Below are positions 47,073 through 56,601 of a DNA stretch of 64,000 bases, piece after piece. Under the pieces are notes generated by a model. That model was given only the letters and a program-made list of their open reading frames with translations. It searched no databases and was not told the DNA's origin. Within the stretch, counting starts at the first letter, position 1. Every line of letters begins with the position of its first letter. A program made the translations under genes and the position numbers. Source of the DNA: OCS116 cluster bacterium AG-430-B22 (GTDB taxonomy: Bacteria; Pseudomonadota; Alphaproteobacteria; MED-G09); NCBI GenBank assembly GCA_003209955.1, contig QCOD01000004.1:1-64000 (forward strand). The letters are read 5' to 3'.

Positions 47073-48059
47073 TCAGGATAATAAACCCTTAGAAATAGCA
47101 AGTTCCTTAATGTCTTTTTCTGTACGCGGGCCTAAAACAGAAATAACTTTAGAAGATAAATAGGAACCTAAATTAGCACACTCATGGTGACGCATATTTT
47201 TACTTAAACCATATAAAAATCCTGCAGCATATAAATCCCCTGCTCCTGTTGTATCAACTAATTTATCAGGGGGATAAGCTACTACCTCATCAGTTTGAGA
47301 ATCGGAAATAACTATAGAGCCATTGTGACCACGGGTGATAATAGATAGTTTTAATTGTGATCTAGAAGCTGAAATTGCATCAGATAAAATCTCTGTTTTA
47401 AATAGAGCCTTAAACTCTTCTTCATTACCAAAAACGATATCTACATTCTTTGTTAGATCTAAAATTTCTTTATGCCATTTAGTTACACAAAATGAATCAG
47501 ATAAGCTAAGAGCGGTTTGAATATTATTCTTTTTAGCTAACTCCAAAGCTTTTTTACATGAAGACTTAGCTAAATCTTCATCCCACAAATAACCCTCAAG
47601 ATAAACTATTGCTGAATTTGCAATACTTTCTTCATTAACCTCATCAGGAGACAATTGAGAAGCCGCACCTAAATAGGTTCTCATTGATCTTTGGGCATCA
47701 GGAGTTACATAAACTAGACATCTTCCAGTATCTAATCCTGTCTTGGAGGGGTTTGATGTAAACTTTACACCTGCATCATCCATATCTTTGATATACTCAA
47801 TTCCTAAAGCATCATTTTTTACCCTTCCAATGAAGGCTGAAGACCCTCCCAAAAATGAAAATCCAACAGCTGAATTTGCAGCGGATCCTCCTGAAGCAAC
47901 TTTATTATCTGGAATTATACTTTGTAATTTTTCAATTTCTTCTTTTTCAACAGGTCTCCAAGATCCTGGTTCAATACCCTGATCATTCATAAACTCAAAA
48001 CTTACATCTGCTAAAATATCAACAATTGCATTACCAACAAATAAACAATCATATTTCAT
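47073..48059 (-). CDS. PfkB-family carbohydrate/adenosine kinase
   Basis: This ribokinase-like sugar or nucleoside kinase has about 328 residues from ATG 48059. PfkB signatures are visible: ASGGSAANSAVGFSFLGG near residue 52 and DTTGAGDLYAAGFLYG near 267, whose GAGD holds the catalytic Asp and anion hole. The N-terminus KYDCLFVGNAIVDILA is typical of the adenosine-kinase-like branch. I chose 48059 because AAGGATG precedes it at good spacing; upstream in-frame Mets at 48068 and 48080 overlap the esterase stop region. The exact substrate (adenosine, ribose, fructose or other) is uncertain. Confidence 0.88.
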   Translation of the reverse strand: MKYDCLFVGNAIVDILADVSFEFMNDQGIEPGSWRPVEKEEIEKLQSIIPDNKVASGGSAANSAVGFSFLGGSSAFIGRVKNDALGIEYIKDMDDAGVKFTSNPSKTGLDTGRCLVYVTPDAQRSMRTYLGAASQLSPDEVNEESIANSAIVYLEGYLWDEDLAKSSCKKALELAKKNNIQTALSLSDSFCVTKWHKEILDLTKNVDIVFGNEEEFKALFKTEILSDAISASRSQLKLSIITRGHNGSIVISDSQTDEVVAYPPDKLVDTTGAGDLYAAGFLYGLSKNMRHHECANLGSYLSSKVISVLGPRTEKDIKELAISKGLLS

Positions 48060-48070
48060 AAAAATCATCC

Positions 48071-49876
48071 TTACCGGCAAGCATTATTTTTAATTTGCCA
48101 GTTATCAACCCAAGAATATACATCCTCTAAGAAAGAACACTTGTTATTAACTTTAAGAGACCTTTCATCATTTTCAAAAATATTTACAAGTTTGTCATGA
48201 GGAGCATATCCATTACTCATCCTTGGTGCATTTGATTGTTTAGTGTCCAATATCATTATCCTATCTTTATTGATTCCGCCCTTAGGCCATTTATCCCACT
48301 GAACAGCATTTTCTAATTGAGCATTTGGATATCCATCTTTAGCAAAATGTGCCCAATATTGCATAATTAATTTTGATAATTTTATTCTTTCAAACTCATT
48401 TTTCTTAGTAAATAAAAATCTAGTCTGTCTTCCAAAATCGAAATCACCCATTACAAATGGAATTTCTAGGCCATGTCCAGCACCTAATAAAAAAGAAAAA
48501 TCCATACCCAAAATACTTGGTTGTTCATCCCAATCAAATCTATAGGCGTAAACATTTGAATAACCTCCATTCACTATTGCATCAGCAGGCGTATCTACAG
48601 CATTGGATCGCCAGGCTAAACTCTGATAATCAGATTTCAAATCATAAAAAAAAGGATCTTTAACTATGAAGCTAAGATTTAGGATATTAGTAACTAATTC
48701 TTCGTCAAAAAGATTAAATGTTTTATTTTCATCTTTATTAACACCAAGAATAATTGGAACATTTGCATGTCTATTTTTATCGCTTAGTGCAGCTAGAATA
48801 CTATCTTTAGGTAAGACAAGATCATCTCCAATTATCCTTGCTAATTGTGTTGTACCCTCCCAAGCATTGCCCTTCGACCAATTTCTCATTAGGTCATGAG
48901 AATCTAAATTCATTAATTCTTCAATATTACCCGTCTCATGAAAATGTGTATTAATTATCCCTTCATTCAGCAGAGAATTGACTAATTCTTTTGTTGTCTT
49001 GTGTCTGTATCTATAATCTTTGTCCAAAGGATGAATGTTTCGATCTATCTCTTCAGCATCCTCTATTGAAGTGAGTGTAATTCCGCCTGATTGAGATATC
49101 GATCGGTGAAATAAACCTTTAGCTAAAGGTGAAACATACAAGGCTATCACATTTTGACCACCTGCACTTTCACCAAAAATAGTGATATTATTTTTATCAC
49201 CACCAAAACCTTCTATATTATCTCTTAACCATTCAAGCGCTTTAATTTGATCTAGTAGTCCAAAATTTGCTGAAGCATCAATACCATCTGATTTATTTCT
49301 TAGTTCTGGATGAGAAAACCATCCAAATAAACCTAATCTGTAAGAAATTGTTACCACTATTATATTTTGTGATGCTACAAATCTTTCTGGGTTATATTCT
49401 GAGGTCATGCCACTGGTGTTACCTCCGCCATGAATCCATACCATCACTGGAAGTTTATTTATTTCTTTAGGTACAGAAGTTACACCATATGAAGGCGCAT
49501 AAATATTTAGATACAAACAATCTTCATCACCAATTATATCTCCGGGTTTAGCTAGACCACCTCCAGTAAGAGATGATTGTATTTGTACGCAAGGGCTACC
49601 AAAATTTGTTGCCTCATAAACTTTATCCCAACTATTTACATTTCTTGGCGCTTTCCATCTTAATTTATCTACAGGAGCTTCTGCATAGGGCACACCAAAC
49701 CATATGTGAATGCCTTCTTCACCTTCAACTCCTATAACAGGACCTGAGTTAGTTAATCGTAATGAGTCAGGTGATGTTTTGACAATATCAGAAGATGGCT
49801 TTATCGAATCAATCGTTTCACAACTTGTGAGGAAAAAGATCGAGAGAAATATAGTGGTAAAAATATTTTTTTTCAT
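48071..49876 (-). CDS. Type B carboxylesterase lipoprotein
   Basis: This alpha/beta-hydrolase of the carboxylesterase type B family has about 601 residues. It starts with a lipoprotein signal (MKKNIFTTIFLSIFFLTSC, Cys near 19), so it is membrane-anchored outside the cytoplasm. The oxyanion block WIHGGGNTSG and the nucleophile elbow FGESAGGQN (Ser near 237) are intact. It would cleave carboxylic esters of unknown structure. ATG 49876 is preferred, with GGA nine bases ahead; a TTG four codons earlier is the only longer option. It is divergent from the HD oxygenase gene across 77 bases and is followed leftward by the PfkB kinase. Confidence 0.92.
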   Translation of the reverse strand: MKKNIFTTIFLSIFFLTSCETIDSIKPSSDIVKTSPDSLRLTNSGPVIGVEGEEGIHIWFGVPYAEAPVDKLRWKAPRNVNSWDKVYEATNFGSPCVQIQSSLTGGGLAKPGDIIGDEDCLYLNIYAPSYGVTSVPKEINKLPVMVWIHGGGNTSGMTSEYNPERFVASQNIIVVTISYRLGLFGWFSHPELRNKSDGIDASANFGLLDQIKALEWLRDNIEGFGGDKNNITIFGESAGGQNVIALYVSPLAKGLFHRSISQSGGITLTSIEDAEEIDRNIHPLDKDYRYRHKTTKELVNSLLNEGIINTHFHETGNIEELMNLDSHDLMRNWSKGNAWEGTTQLARIIGDDLVLPKDSILAALSDKNRHANVPIILGVNKDENKTFNLFDEELVTNILNLSFIVKDPFFYDLKSDYQSLAWRSNAVDTPADAIVNGGYSNVYAYRFDWDEQPSILGMDFSFLLGAGHGLEIPFVMGDFDFGRQTRFLFTKKNEFERIKLSKLIMQYWAHFAKDGYPNAQLENAVQWDKWPKGGINKDRIMILDTKQSNAPRMSNGYAPHDKLVNIFENDERSLKVNNKCSFLEDVYSWVDNWQIKNNACR

Positions 49877-49953
49877 TTTATTTTCCAATATATTAACAAA
49901 TAATATAGATTAAATATAAATAAAGGTTTTTTTAGTTTAAAAGGGGAAGAGCT

Positions 49954-50544
49954 ATGGATAAAAAAGTGGAAAAACAAAGAGCTTCATACAGAACAATGGC
50001 TGAGTCTACCAAAGAAGATTGGGAAATAATTGGTAACTACGCTACAGGATTTAATGCTGATTTACCAAATAGAATTCTTGATCATTTAAAGATGCTAAGT
50101 GGGGATCATGGTGGATTTGCCGTTGATAGACTAGAACATAGCTTACAAACTGCAACTCGAGCTTATAAAGATAATAGAGATGAAGAGTATGTAGTATGCG
50201 CCTTACTTCATGATATGGGAGATATTCTTGGTTCATATAATCACGCTGAAATAGGTGCCGCTATTCTCAAACCATTTGTTTCAGAACAAAATCATTGGAT
50301 GCTTAATCATCATGGTATTTTTCAAGGATATTATTTCTTTGAACATCTTGGTTTAGATAAAGATATGCGCGAACAATTTAGAGGGCATGAACATTTTGAA
50401 TATACGGCTCAATTTTGCCACCTTTATGACCAATGTGCATTTGACAAAGATTATGAATCTATGCCTTTAGAAGCATTTGAACCAATGGTCCAAAAAGTTT
50501 TAGCAAAACCAAAAGCTTCAATATATAAAGGCAGAAACTATTAA
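49954..50544 (+). CDS. HD-domain protein of the PhnZ/TmpB-like diiron oxygenase family
   Basis: This 196-residue HD-fold protein has the metal ligands laid out as in PhnZ: an early His in LEHSLQTATRA (near 52), HDMGD (His/Asp near 86-87), NHAEIG and NHWMLNHHG His residues (near 95-115), and an Asp in YDQCAFD near 172. PhnZ and TmpB are mixed-valent diiron oxygenases that cleave the C-P bond of hydroxylated aminophosphonates. Whether this member uses a phosphonate is unproven, because no PhnY-type hydroxylase or phosphonate transporter is visible; a simple phosphohydrolase is the alternative. GGGGAAGAG gives a strong ribosome site. The MFS gene follows after 15 bases. Confidence 0.78.
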   Translation: MDKKVEKQRASYRTMAESTKEDWEIIGNYATGFNADLPNRILDHLKMLSGDHGGFAVDRLEHSLQTATRAYKDNRDEEYVVCALLHDMGDILGSYNHAEIGAAILKPFVSEQNHWMLNHHGIFQGYYFFEHLGLDKDMREQFRGHEHFEYTAQFCHLYDQCAFDKDYESMPLEAFEPMVQKVLAKPKASIYKGRNY

Positions 50545-50559
50545 AACCTAAAATAATTA

Positions 50560-51864
50560 ATGCAAAGAATAATCTCATCAAGACTTGCTTGGACTGCAGC
50601 AATTTTACTAACTGCAATTAATACCTATTCATTTGCTGATAGGCAACTTCCATCCATTATGATACCCGAATTAAAAGCTGAGTTACTTTTAACAGATGCT
50701 CAGATAGGATTTCTCTTTGGTACCGTTTTTGCAATATTTTTTGGAATAGCTACTGTTATTTTTGGAAGATTAGCTGACACCCCCTACAGAAAAAACGTCC
50801 TTATTTTTGCTATTATTATGTGGAGCGTATTGACAGGCCTTTGTGGAATTGCTCAACAATTTTGGGATTTAATAATATTTAGAATTGGAGTTGGTGTTGG
50901 GGAAGCGGCATTAGGGCCAATTGCATTAGTTGTATTTGCTGCTTATTTCACAAAAGAAAAACTACCTTTAGCACTTGGAATATGGGGGACTGGACCATTT
51001 TTAGGTTCTGCTCTTGCTGGTTGGGGCGGCGCTGCAGTAATCACAAATATGGATTTTATAAAACCTTACATAGGCTTTTTATCTAACTTCTCTGATTGGA
51101 GGATAACTTTCTTTTTATTTGCAATCCCTGGTTTAATATTCGCATTATTTTTGAAATTTTTACCCTTCCCCGAAACTAATATTGAAAAAACGGAATCAGC
51201 TTCATTTATGCCCTTTTTAAAAAAGGCTTGGAAATTTTTCCTTCTGATGTTTGTTGGAGTAACAATCACAGGATTAGTTGGTTATTCAGTTTTAGCTTGG
51301 GGAATAGAAATGCTAGTAAGGGTACATGATATTCCAAAAACAATAGCCGGACAAAATTTTGGTATTTTTAATATATTTCTTGGTATTGGAGGAAGCGTTG
51401 GAGCAGGAATAATAGCTAGCAATATGATTGTAAAAGGCACTATTAATGCGCATCTTAAAATAGCTGGTATTTTTGTAATATTGCTATGGCTTTCACTTTT
51501 ACTATTCACACTATCAGATAATTCATTTTATTCTCAAATTGGTTTAGCAGGTATGATTTTATTTATGTCATGCGGACCTGGCTTATATGGTTCCGCATTT
51601 CAAAGTGCCTCACCTGTTAACCTCAGAGGAAGAACTGCATCAATCTATTATATAAGTGCAAATGTTATAGGGTTTGCTTTAGGGCCCTTTGCCTTAGGCT
51701 TCTTTAATGACTTCATATTTAATGCAGAAAATGGATATGACCAAACAGGTATAAGATATTCTTTGCTTTCGATTGGAATAATTTTATATCCAATTGCTGC
51801 TTTGTGTTTTTATAAGGCTTCAAAATTATTCTTACCTCTCCAAGCAGAAGCTGAACAATCATAA
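50560..51864 (+). CDS. Major facilitator superfamily transporter (Spinster-like)
   Basis: This 434-residue inner-membrane carrier has about 12 hydrophobic segments. The early block NTYSFADRQLPSIMIPELK and the loop GRLADTPYRKN between segments 2 and 3 are typical MFS features, and the ADR block resembles the Spinster-like branch. It is probably cotranscribed with the HD oxygenase upstream (15-bp gap), so it may import that enzyme's substrate or a precursor. Substrate cannot be assigned from sequence. The crotonase gene downstream follows after 58 bases. Confidence 0.88.
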   Translation: MQRIISSRLAWTAAILLTAINTYSFADRQLPSIMIPELKAELLLTDAQIGFLFGTVFAIFFGIATVIFGRLADTPYRKNVLIFAIIMWSVLTGLCGIAQQFWDLIIFRIGVGVGEAALGPIALVVFAAYFTKEKLPLALGIWGTGPFLGSALAGWGGAAVITNMDFIKPYIGFLSNFSDWRITFFLFAIPGLIFALFLKFLPFPETNIEKTESASFMPFLKKAWKFFLLMFVGVTITGLVGYSVLAWGIEMLVRVHDIPKTIAGQNFGIFNIFLGIGGSVGAGIIASNMIVKGTINAHLKIAGIFVILLWLSLLLFTLSDNSFYSQIGLAGMILFMSCGPGLYGSAFQSASPVNLRGRTASIYYISANVIGFALGPFALGFFNDFIFNAENGYDQTGIRYSLLSIGIILYPIAALCFYKASKLFLPLQAEAEQS

Positions 51865-51922
51865 ATTAAGATATTGACCTTGTCTAAATGATCTAACAAT
51901 ATAGTTTTTTTAAGGACAAATT

Positions 51923-52708
51923 ATGAAATACGAAACTCTAAAATTTGATATAGATCAAGGTTTGGGAATTATTACTTTAAATAGACCTGAAGCAGCAAAT
52001 GCTATTAATATTCCTATGGCTAAAGACCTTTTAAATGTTGCGATTGAATGTGAGGGAGGTGCTCCTGTAAGGTCACTTTTACTCAAAAGTGAAGGTAAAT
52101 TATTTTGCGCTGGCGGAGATCTAAAATTTATTTCTGAACTAGATAATATAAGATCTGGTCTTGCAGAAATGTTAGGTTATTTACATGCAGCTCTTGGAAA
52201 AATAGATCATCTTGATACACCCTTGGTAGGTGCAATAAGTGGAACAGCAGCTGGTGCTGGGTTGTCGCTTGTTTCCGCTTGTGATCTAGCAGTTGCTGGA
52301 GAAAGTGTTAATTTTACCATGGCTTATACAGCGGCAGGGCTTACACCAGATGCAAGTTCAACATTTCATTTACCGCGATCAATTGGGAAAAAAAGAGCTA
52401 TGGAACTAATGCTTACAAATAGAGTTTTATCTTCAAAGGAAGCTCTGGATTGGGGATTAGTTAATTCAGTAGTAGCTGATGATAGTGTAAATGATGAAGC
52501 TGAAAAATTAGCAAGAAAATTAGCTAATGGTCCTACAAAAGCGTATGCCGGAGTTAAAAATATGCTTAGACAAACATTTTCTAATGGATTGGAAACGCAA
52601 ATGGAAGAAGAGTCACAAATATTTGCTCAACAACTTAAAGGAAGTGATGGGATAGAAGGTATAAAAGCATTTACCGAAAAAAGAAAACCTGATTTTAGGG
52701 GAGAGTAA
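51923..52708 (+). CDS. Enoyl-CoA hydratase/isomerase family protein
   Basis: This crotonase-fold enzyme of 261 residues acts on acyl-CoA thioesters. The two oxyanion-hole regions are FCAGGDLKFI (near residue 63) and SGTAAGAGLSLVSACDLAVAG (near 105; given here as SGTAAGAGLSL). Catalytic acids expected in hydratases are not obvious at the usual second position (AYTAAGLTPDASST), where Ala-Gly-Leu-Thr-Pro-Asp resembles isomerase-like members such as PaaG. The precise reaction is open. Five bases separate it from the haloalkane-dehalogenase-like gene. Confidence 0.88.
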   Translation: MKYETLKFDIDQGLGIITLNRPEAANAINIPMAKDLLNVAIECEGGAPVRSLLLKSEGKLFCAGGDLKFISELDNIRSGLAEMLGYLHAALGKIDHLDTPLVGAISGTAAGAGLSLVSACDLAVAGESVNFTMAYTAAGLTPDASSTFHLPRSIGKKRAMELMLTNRVLSSKEALDWGLVNSVVADDSVNDEAEKLARKLANGPTKAYAGVKNMLRQTFSNGLETQMEEESQIFAQQLKGSDGIEGIKAFTEKRKPDFRGE

Positions 52709-52713
52709 ATATC

Positions 52714-53592
52714 ATGACAGATATTTCTGAAAAAGAATTAGAGAAAAAATTTGTAGAAGTCCTTGGTAAAAAAATGGCTTATCATGAAAGAGGTGAAGGT
52801 AATCCAATAGTTTTTCAGCATGGCAACCCGACCTCTTCATATCTTTGGAGAAACATAATTCCACATCTTGAGAATCAAGGAAGATGCATAGCTATTGATC
52901 TTATTGGAATGGGTGATAGTGAAAAATTAGAGGACCAAGGTGAAAATACATATTCTTATCATGTACAAAAAAGATATTTTGATGGCTGCTTAAAAGAACT
53001 AAATATAGATAATAATGTTATTTTTGTAATACATGATTGGGGGTCATCACTAGGTTTCAATTGGTCATTTGAGAATCAAAATAGTGTTAAAGGAATTTGC
53101 TATATGGAGGCTATAGTTCAAAATCTTATCTGGGATTCCTGGCCTGATGATGCGACATCAATTTTTCAAGGATTTAGATCCGAAGCTGGAGAAGACCTAA
53201 TTCTTAAAAAAAATCTCTTTATAGAAGGTGTTTTACCAAGTGCAATTATTAGAGACTTAAGTGAAAAAGAAATGACAGTCTATAGAAAACCCTTCCTAAA
53301 TGAATTAGAAAGAAGACCTACACTTGATTGGCCAAGACAAATACCTATAAACGGTGAGCCTGAGAAGGTTTGTGCAATTGTTGAAAAATATTCTGGGTGG
53401 ATGTCAGAAAATGAAATACCAAAATTATTTATAAATGCTGAACCTGGGTCAATTCTTGTTGGAAAACAAAGAAAGTTTTGTAGGACATGGAAAAACCAAA
53501 AGGAAGTTACAGTTAAAGGAACTCACTTTATTCAAGAAGATTCACCACATGAAATTGGTCAAGCAATCGCAGAATGGATCAAAGTAATTTAA
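52714..53592 (+). CDS. Haloalkane dehalogenase-like alpha/beta hydrolase
   Basis: This 292-residue protein is close in length to DhaA/LinB and keeps their diagnostic residues. HGNPTSSYLW supplies the halide-binding Asn (near residue 39), HDWGSSLGFNW supplies nucleophile Asp108 and the adjacent halide-binding Trp, YMEAIV supplies the acidic residue as in subfamily II, and GTHFIQEDSP supplies the catalytic His near 272. It should cleave carbon-halogen bonds by an ester intermediate, releasing alcohol and halide. The natural substrate is unknown; marine bacteria commonly carry such genes. It sits between a crotonase and another alpha/beta hydrolase on one transcript. Confidence 0.88.
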   Translation: MTDISEKELEKKFVEVLGKKMAYHERGEGNPIVFQHGNPTSSYLWRNIIPHLENQGRCIAIDLIGMGDSEKLEDQGENTYSYHVQKRYFDGCLKELNIDNNVIFVIHDWGSSLGFNWSFENQNSVKGICYMEAIVQNLIWDSWPDDATSIFQGFRSEAGEDLILKKNLFIEGVLPSAIIRDLSEKEMTVYRKPFLNELERRPTLDWPRQIPINGEPEKVCAIVEKYSGWMSENEIPKLFINAEPGSILVGKQRKFCRTWKNQKEVTVKGTHFIQEDSPHEIGQAIAEWIKVI

Positions 53593-53611
53593 TTTTTAAG
53601 TGAAAAATAAA

Positions 53612-54529
53612 ATGTTCGAAAGAAAAAAACTCGATTGGGGGGAAGGCGAAACCTCATTCATTGAAATCTTTGATAACAAAGATAAGCCAGGTTTTCAATT
53701 CGCTCATGCTACCGGTTTTAATGCTTTAACATATAAAGAATTATTAGAGCCTTTATCTGATAATTTCAATGTGAGAGCTGTTGATGCTAGAGGTCATGGA
53801 TTTACTAAGTTAAAGGCAAACCCACAAGATATGTATGACTGGAAAATTTATTGCGATGACTTAATAAAGTCAGTTGAACTATTTGTTGAAAAAACTCAAA
53901 AACCTATAATTTTAAGTGGACACTCAATGGGTGCAGCTTCAGCAATTCAAGTCGCAGCTATTCGTCCTGACCTAGTAAGTGGATTAGTCCTAGTAGACCC
54001 AGTTTTAATGACCAACAAAATTAAAGTAATTTTTAAAATAGGTAGGAAGTACCCTCTTTTCAAAAATTTTCCTATTATTAAACAAGGTATGATGATGTCA
54101 GAAGCAACAAAAAAACGAAGAAGAGATTGGAAAAGTAAAGAGGAGATTTTTAACTCTTATAAAAATAAACTCATCTTTAAAACTTGGACTGAAACTACGA
54201 TAAGAAATTATATTGATGGCGGGACAGAACTTATTGGCGATGAAACTCGTCTAACTTGTGATCCTTTATGGGAAGCTGCAACATTTTCATCATGGAAACA
54301 TGATGCTATGGGTTTAATAGATAAACTCAATTGTCCAATAACTCTTCTACAAGCTGAATTTAATAGCACTGCAAGAGGTGACGGTCCAATAAAATTAATG
54401 AAGCAGGATAAACTTGGAGTTCATAAAATAATAAAAGGTTCAACACATTTTTTACCAATGGAATTTCCTAATATTATAAAAGAAGAAATTAACAAGCTTC
54501 AGAAACGCATAAATACCGAAAAAAAATAA
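53612..54529 (+). CDS. Alpha/beta hydrolase
   Basis: This hydrolase of about 305 residues has the nucleophile elbow SGHSMGAAS (Ser near 105), an early HATGFNA block in the oxyanion position, DARGHGFT near 58 and a late GSTHFLPMEFP with the catalytic His near 286. I prefer ATG 53612; the frame also has a GTG four codons earlier, with weak ribosome sites for both. The family includes esterases, epoxide hydrolases and C-C hydrolases, so substrate is not assigned. It follows the dehalogenase-like gene closely and precedes the small membrane protein gene. Confidence 0.85.
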   Translation: MFERKKLDWGEGETSFIEIFDNKDKPGFQFAHATGFNALTYKELLEPLSDNFNVRAVDARGHGFTKLKANPQDMYDWKIYCDDLIKSVELFVEKTQKPIILSGHSMGAASAIQVAAIRPDLVSGLVLVDPVLMTNKIKVIFKIGRKYPLFKNFPIIKQGMMMSEATKKRRRDWKSKEEIFNSYKNKLIFKTWTETTIRNYIDGGTELIGDETRLTCDPLWEAATFSSWKHDAMGLIDKLNCPITLLQAEFNSTARGDGPIKLMKQDKLGVHKIIKGSTHFLPMEFPNIIKEEINKLQKRINTEKK

Positions 54530-54581
54530 ACAATTTTCCTTCTACTCATTCATAGGTTATTATCTAAATTGGAGGGTATAA

Positions 54582-54755
54582 ATGGAGAATGATGAAATTG
54601 CACCTGCAAAGGAGCCTTTATTTGAAATAGAAGAAACTCCTTTTGTTCCAATTAGAAGCAAAAAAATAGACTATATTGGTGCTTTAGAAGGTTTTGTACT
54701 GGTTATTTTAATATGCATGATTTTACTTGGTATTGTTAAAAGGATGAATAATTAA
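54582..54755 (+). CDS. Small single-span membrane protein, 57 residues
   Basis: An ATG with a very strong ribosome site (GGAGGG five bases ahead) opens a 57-codon frame. The first 30 residues are acidic and Pro-rich (MENDEIAPAKEPLFEIEETP), followed by a basic SKK and one hydrophobic segment (about residues 32-52, with GFVLVILICMILLGIV) and a short basic tail. Topology is probably C-out or N-in with a single helix. I do not recognise a family. It lies 52 bases after the hydrolase gene on the same strand and converges on the MaoC-like gene. Confidence 0.65.
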   Translation: MENDEIAPAKEPLFEIEETPFVPIRSKKIDYIGALEGFVLVILICMILLGIVKRMNN

Positions 54756-54777
54756 AAAATAGAACTCTATTAATATT

Positions 54778-55632
54778 TTATTTTTTAAGAACGCATTTAC
54801 CATTATTTAATACCATTACATTTCTGTCCCTAACCCAACACCTAAATGAAATAACATTATCATCTGACCAAATTTCTGTGCTAATTTTTTCTCCAGGGTA
54901 AACAGGAGAAGAAAATCTTACATTAAATTCTTCAATTAATGTGCTATCATAATTACAGACATTAGATATTATTGTTCTACATGCAGTACCATAGGTGCAA
55001 AGACCATGTAAAATTGGAACATCAAAACCAGCAGCTTTTGCAATTTCTGGATCTGAATGCAAAGGATTTCTATCACCTGACAATCTATAAATTAAAGCTT
55101 GATTTGGTTCAGTATCTGCAAAGAATTCATCATCTGATTTCCTTTCAGGAATTGAGTGTGGCGCTGGAGCGCCATCACTTGGCCCACCAAACCCACCATC
55201 ACCTCTAGCAAAGGTCGTTGAGCTCAATGTACATAATAACTTTTCACTTTGTTTTAGTTTAATATCAGTTTCAGTAATGATTAAAGCTCCTTTTTCTTTT
55301 CCTTTATCAAAGACACCTTTTACAGATGAGTCTACGAGGATATCAGCGGCATGTGGTAATGGTTCATAAATCTTTAATCTTTGCTCACCATGCAAAACAA
55401 GTAAATAATTTATTCCACTTTCACGCATATTACCGGCACCCCAAGAAATTACTGTGGCCATTGAGGGAACAGTTTTAAGATCTCTCTCATAAACAAATTT
55501 CAATTCTTCATTATTTAATGGATCTTTACCAAAACCTATGCCCAAACCATAAAGCATAGTTTCCCTATCAGAATATGAAAATTCCTGATTCTTAGTCTCA
55601 AGAGACATTATTTTATCATAATCAATAGCCAT
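54778..55632 (-). CDS. MaoC-family (R)-specific enoyl-CoA hydratase 2-like dehydratase
   Basis: This 284-residue double-hotdog protein has the hydratase-2 signature LYRLSGDRNPLHSDP (near residue 183) with the catalytic Asp and His, followed by GFDVPILHGLCTYG. The N-terminal hotdog copy starts with YSDRETMLYGLGIGFG, as in eukaryotic-type hydratase 2 domains. It should hydrate trans-2-enoyl-CoA to (R)-3-hydroxyacyl-CoA or the reverse. It is divergent from a dienoyl-CoA-isomerase-like gene across 90 bases, so the two are probably co-regulated parts of fatty-acid or sterol side-chain metabolism. Confidence 0.9.
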   Translation of the reverse strand: MAIDYDKIMSLETKNQEFSYSDRETMLYGLGIGFGKDPLNNEELKFVYERDLKTVPSMATVISWGAGNMRESGINYLLVLHGEQRLKIYEPLPHAADILVDSSVKGVFDKGKEKGALIITETDIKLKQSEKLLCTLSSTTFARGDGGFGGPSDGAPAPHSIPERKSDDEFFADTEPNQALIYRLSGDRNPLHSDPEIAKAAGFDVPILHGLCTYGTACRTIISNVCNYDSTLIEEFNVRFSSPVYPGEKISTEIWSDDNVISFRCWVRDRNVMVLNNGKCVLKK

Positions 55633-55722
55633 TTATATTCCCTCTCGTTATTACTAATATTTGTAATGTATTAATTTTTATTAATATATTAATATGACTA
55701 AAATTTTTATATGGAGTCAATT

Positions 55723-56601
55723 ATGTCAGATACAATTTTAGATAAAAAATTTGAATGCTTTGATTTAGAAATTGAAAATAAGATTGCTAAATTAACTCTA
55801 AATAGACCAGAAAAACTTAACAGCATGATTAGATCTTTTTGGGATGAGTTGCCTGAAATTATCACTGCTATTGATCAAGATGCTCTAGCAAGAGTTATTG
55901 TTATTTCATCAACTGGAAAACATTTTTCAGCAGGTATGGATCTTTCTGTCTTCTCACAAAATGATGTAACTAGCTCTGATAATAAAAATAAAAAAGAAGA
56001 AGGACGCTTTAGAGGAAGCTTTTATAAGAACTTATTAAAACTTCAAGAGACATTTAGCTGTCTAGATAATTCAAGAATTCCTGTTTTAATGGCGTTGCAA
56101 GGTGGTTGCATTGGTGGTGCAGTTGATTTTGCCTCTGCATCAGATATGCGATACTGTACTGAAGATGCATTTTTCTGCATTCAAGAAATAAATATTGGAA
56201 TGACTGCTGATGTAGGAACTTTTCCAAGACTTCCATATTTAATTCCAATGGGTTTAGTAAAAGAACTTGCTTATACGGGACGACGTTTGCTTGCTAACGA
56301 AGCAAAAGAGTCAGGACTTGTAAATAAAGTTTTTAAAAATCAGGAAGAGATGATGGATTATGTTATGGATATAGCCGCTCAAATTGCTGAAAAAACTCCA
56401 CTAGCAGTTTGGGGTTCAAAAGATATGATCAATTTTACCAGAGGAAGAACAGTAAAAGAAGGACTTGATCGTATAGCTTTATGGCAATCCGGCATGTATC
56501 ATCCTAAGGTTGATATGAAGGAAGCGTTTGATGCTCAAATGGAGAATCGTGATGCAGAATTTGAAGACCTTTATCCACTAAAAAAAGATTTTGGACTTTA
56601 G
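55723..56601 (+). CDS. Crotonase-family protein resembling delta3,5-delta2,4-dienoyl-CoA isomerase
   Basis: This protein has about 292 residues from ATG 55723, chosen because GGAG lies about ten bases ahead (the ATG at 55711 contains that ribosome site). The three acidic residues used by ECH1-type isomerases appear in place: Asp in GGAVDFASASD (near 130), Glu in CIQEINIG (near 152) and Asp in ADVGTFPRLPYL (near 160). FSAGMDLSVF supplies the first oxyanion region. The expected role is auxiliary beta-oxidation of polyunsaturated acyl-CoAs. It converges on the subtilisin-like gene, the ends overlapping by four bases. Confidence 0.85.
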   Translation: MSDTILDKKFECFDLEIENKIAKLTLNRPEKLNSMIRSFWDELPEIITAIDQDALARVIVISSTGKHFSAGMDLSVFSQNDVTSSDNKNKKEEGRFRGSFYKNLLKLQETFSCLDNSRIPVLMALQGGCIGGAVDFASASDMRYCTEDAFFCIQEINIGMTADVGTFPRLPYLIPMGLVKELAYTGRRLLANEAKESGLVNKVFKNQEEMMDYVMDIAAQIAEKTPLAVWGSKDMINFTRGRTVKEGLDRIALWQSGMYHPKVDMKEAFDAQMENRDAEFEDLYPLKKDFGL

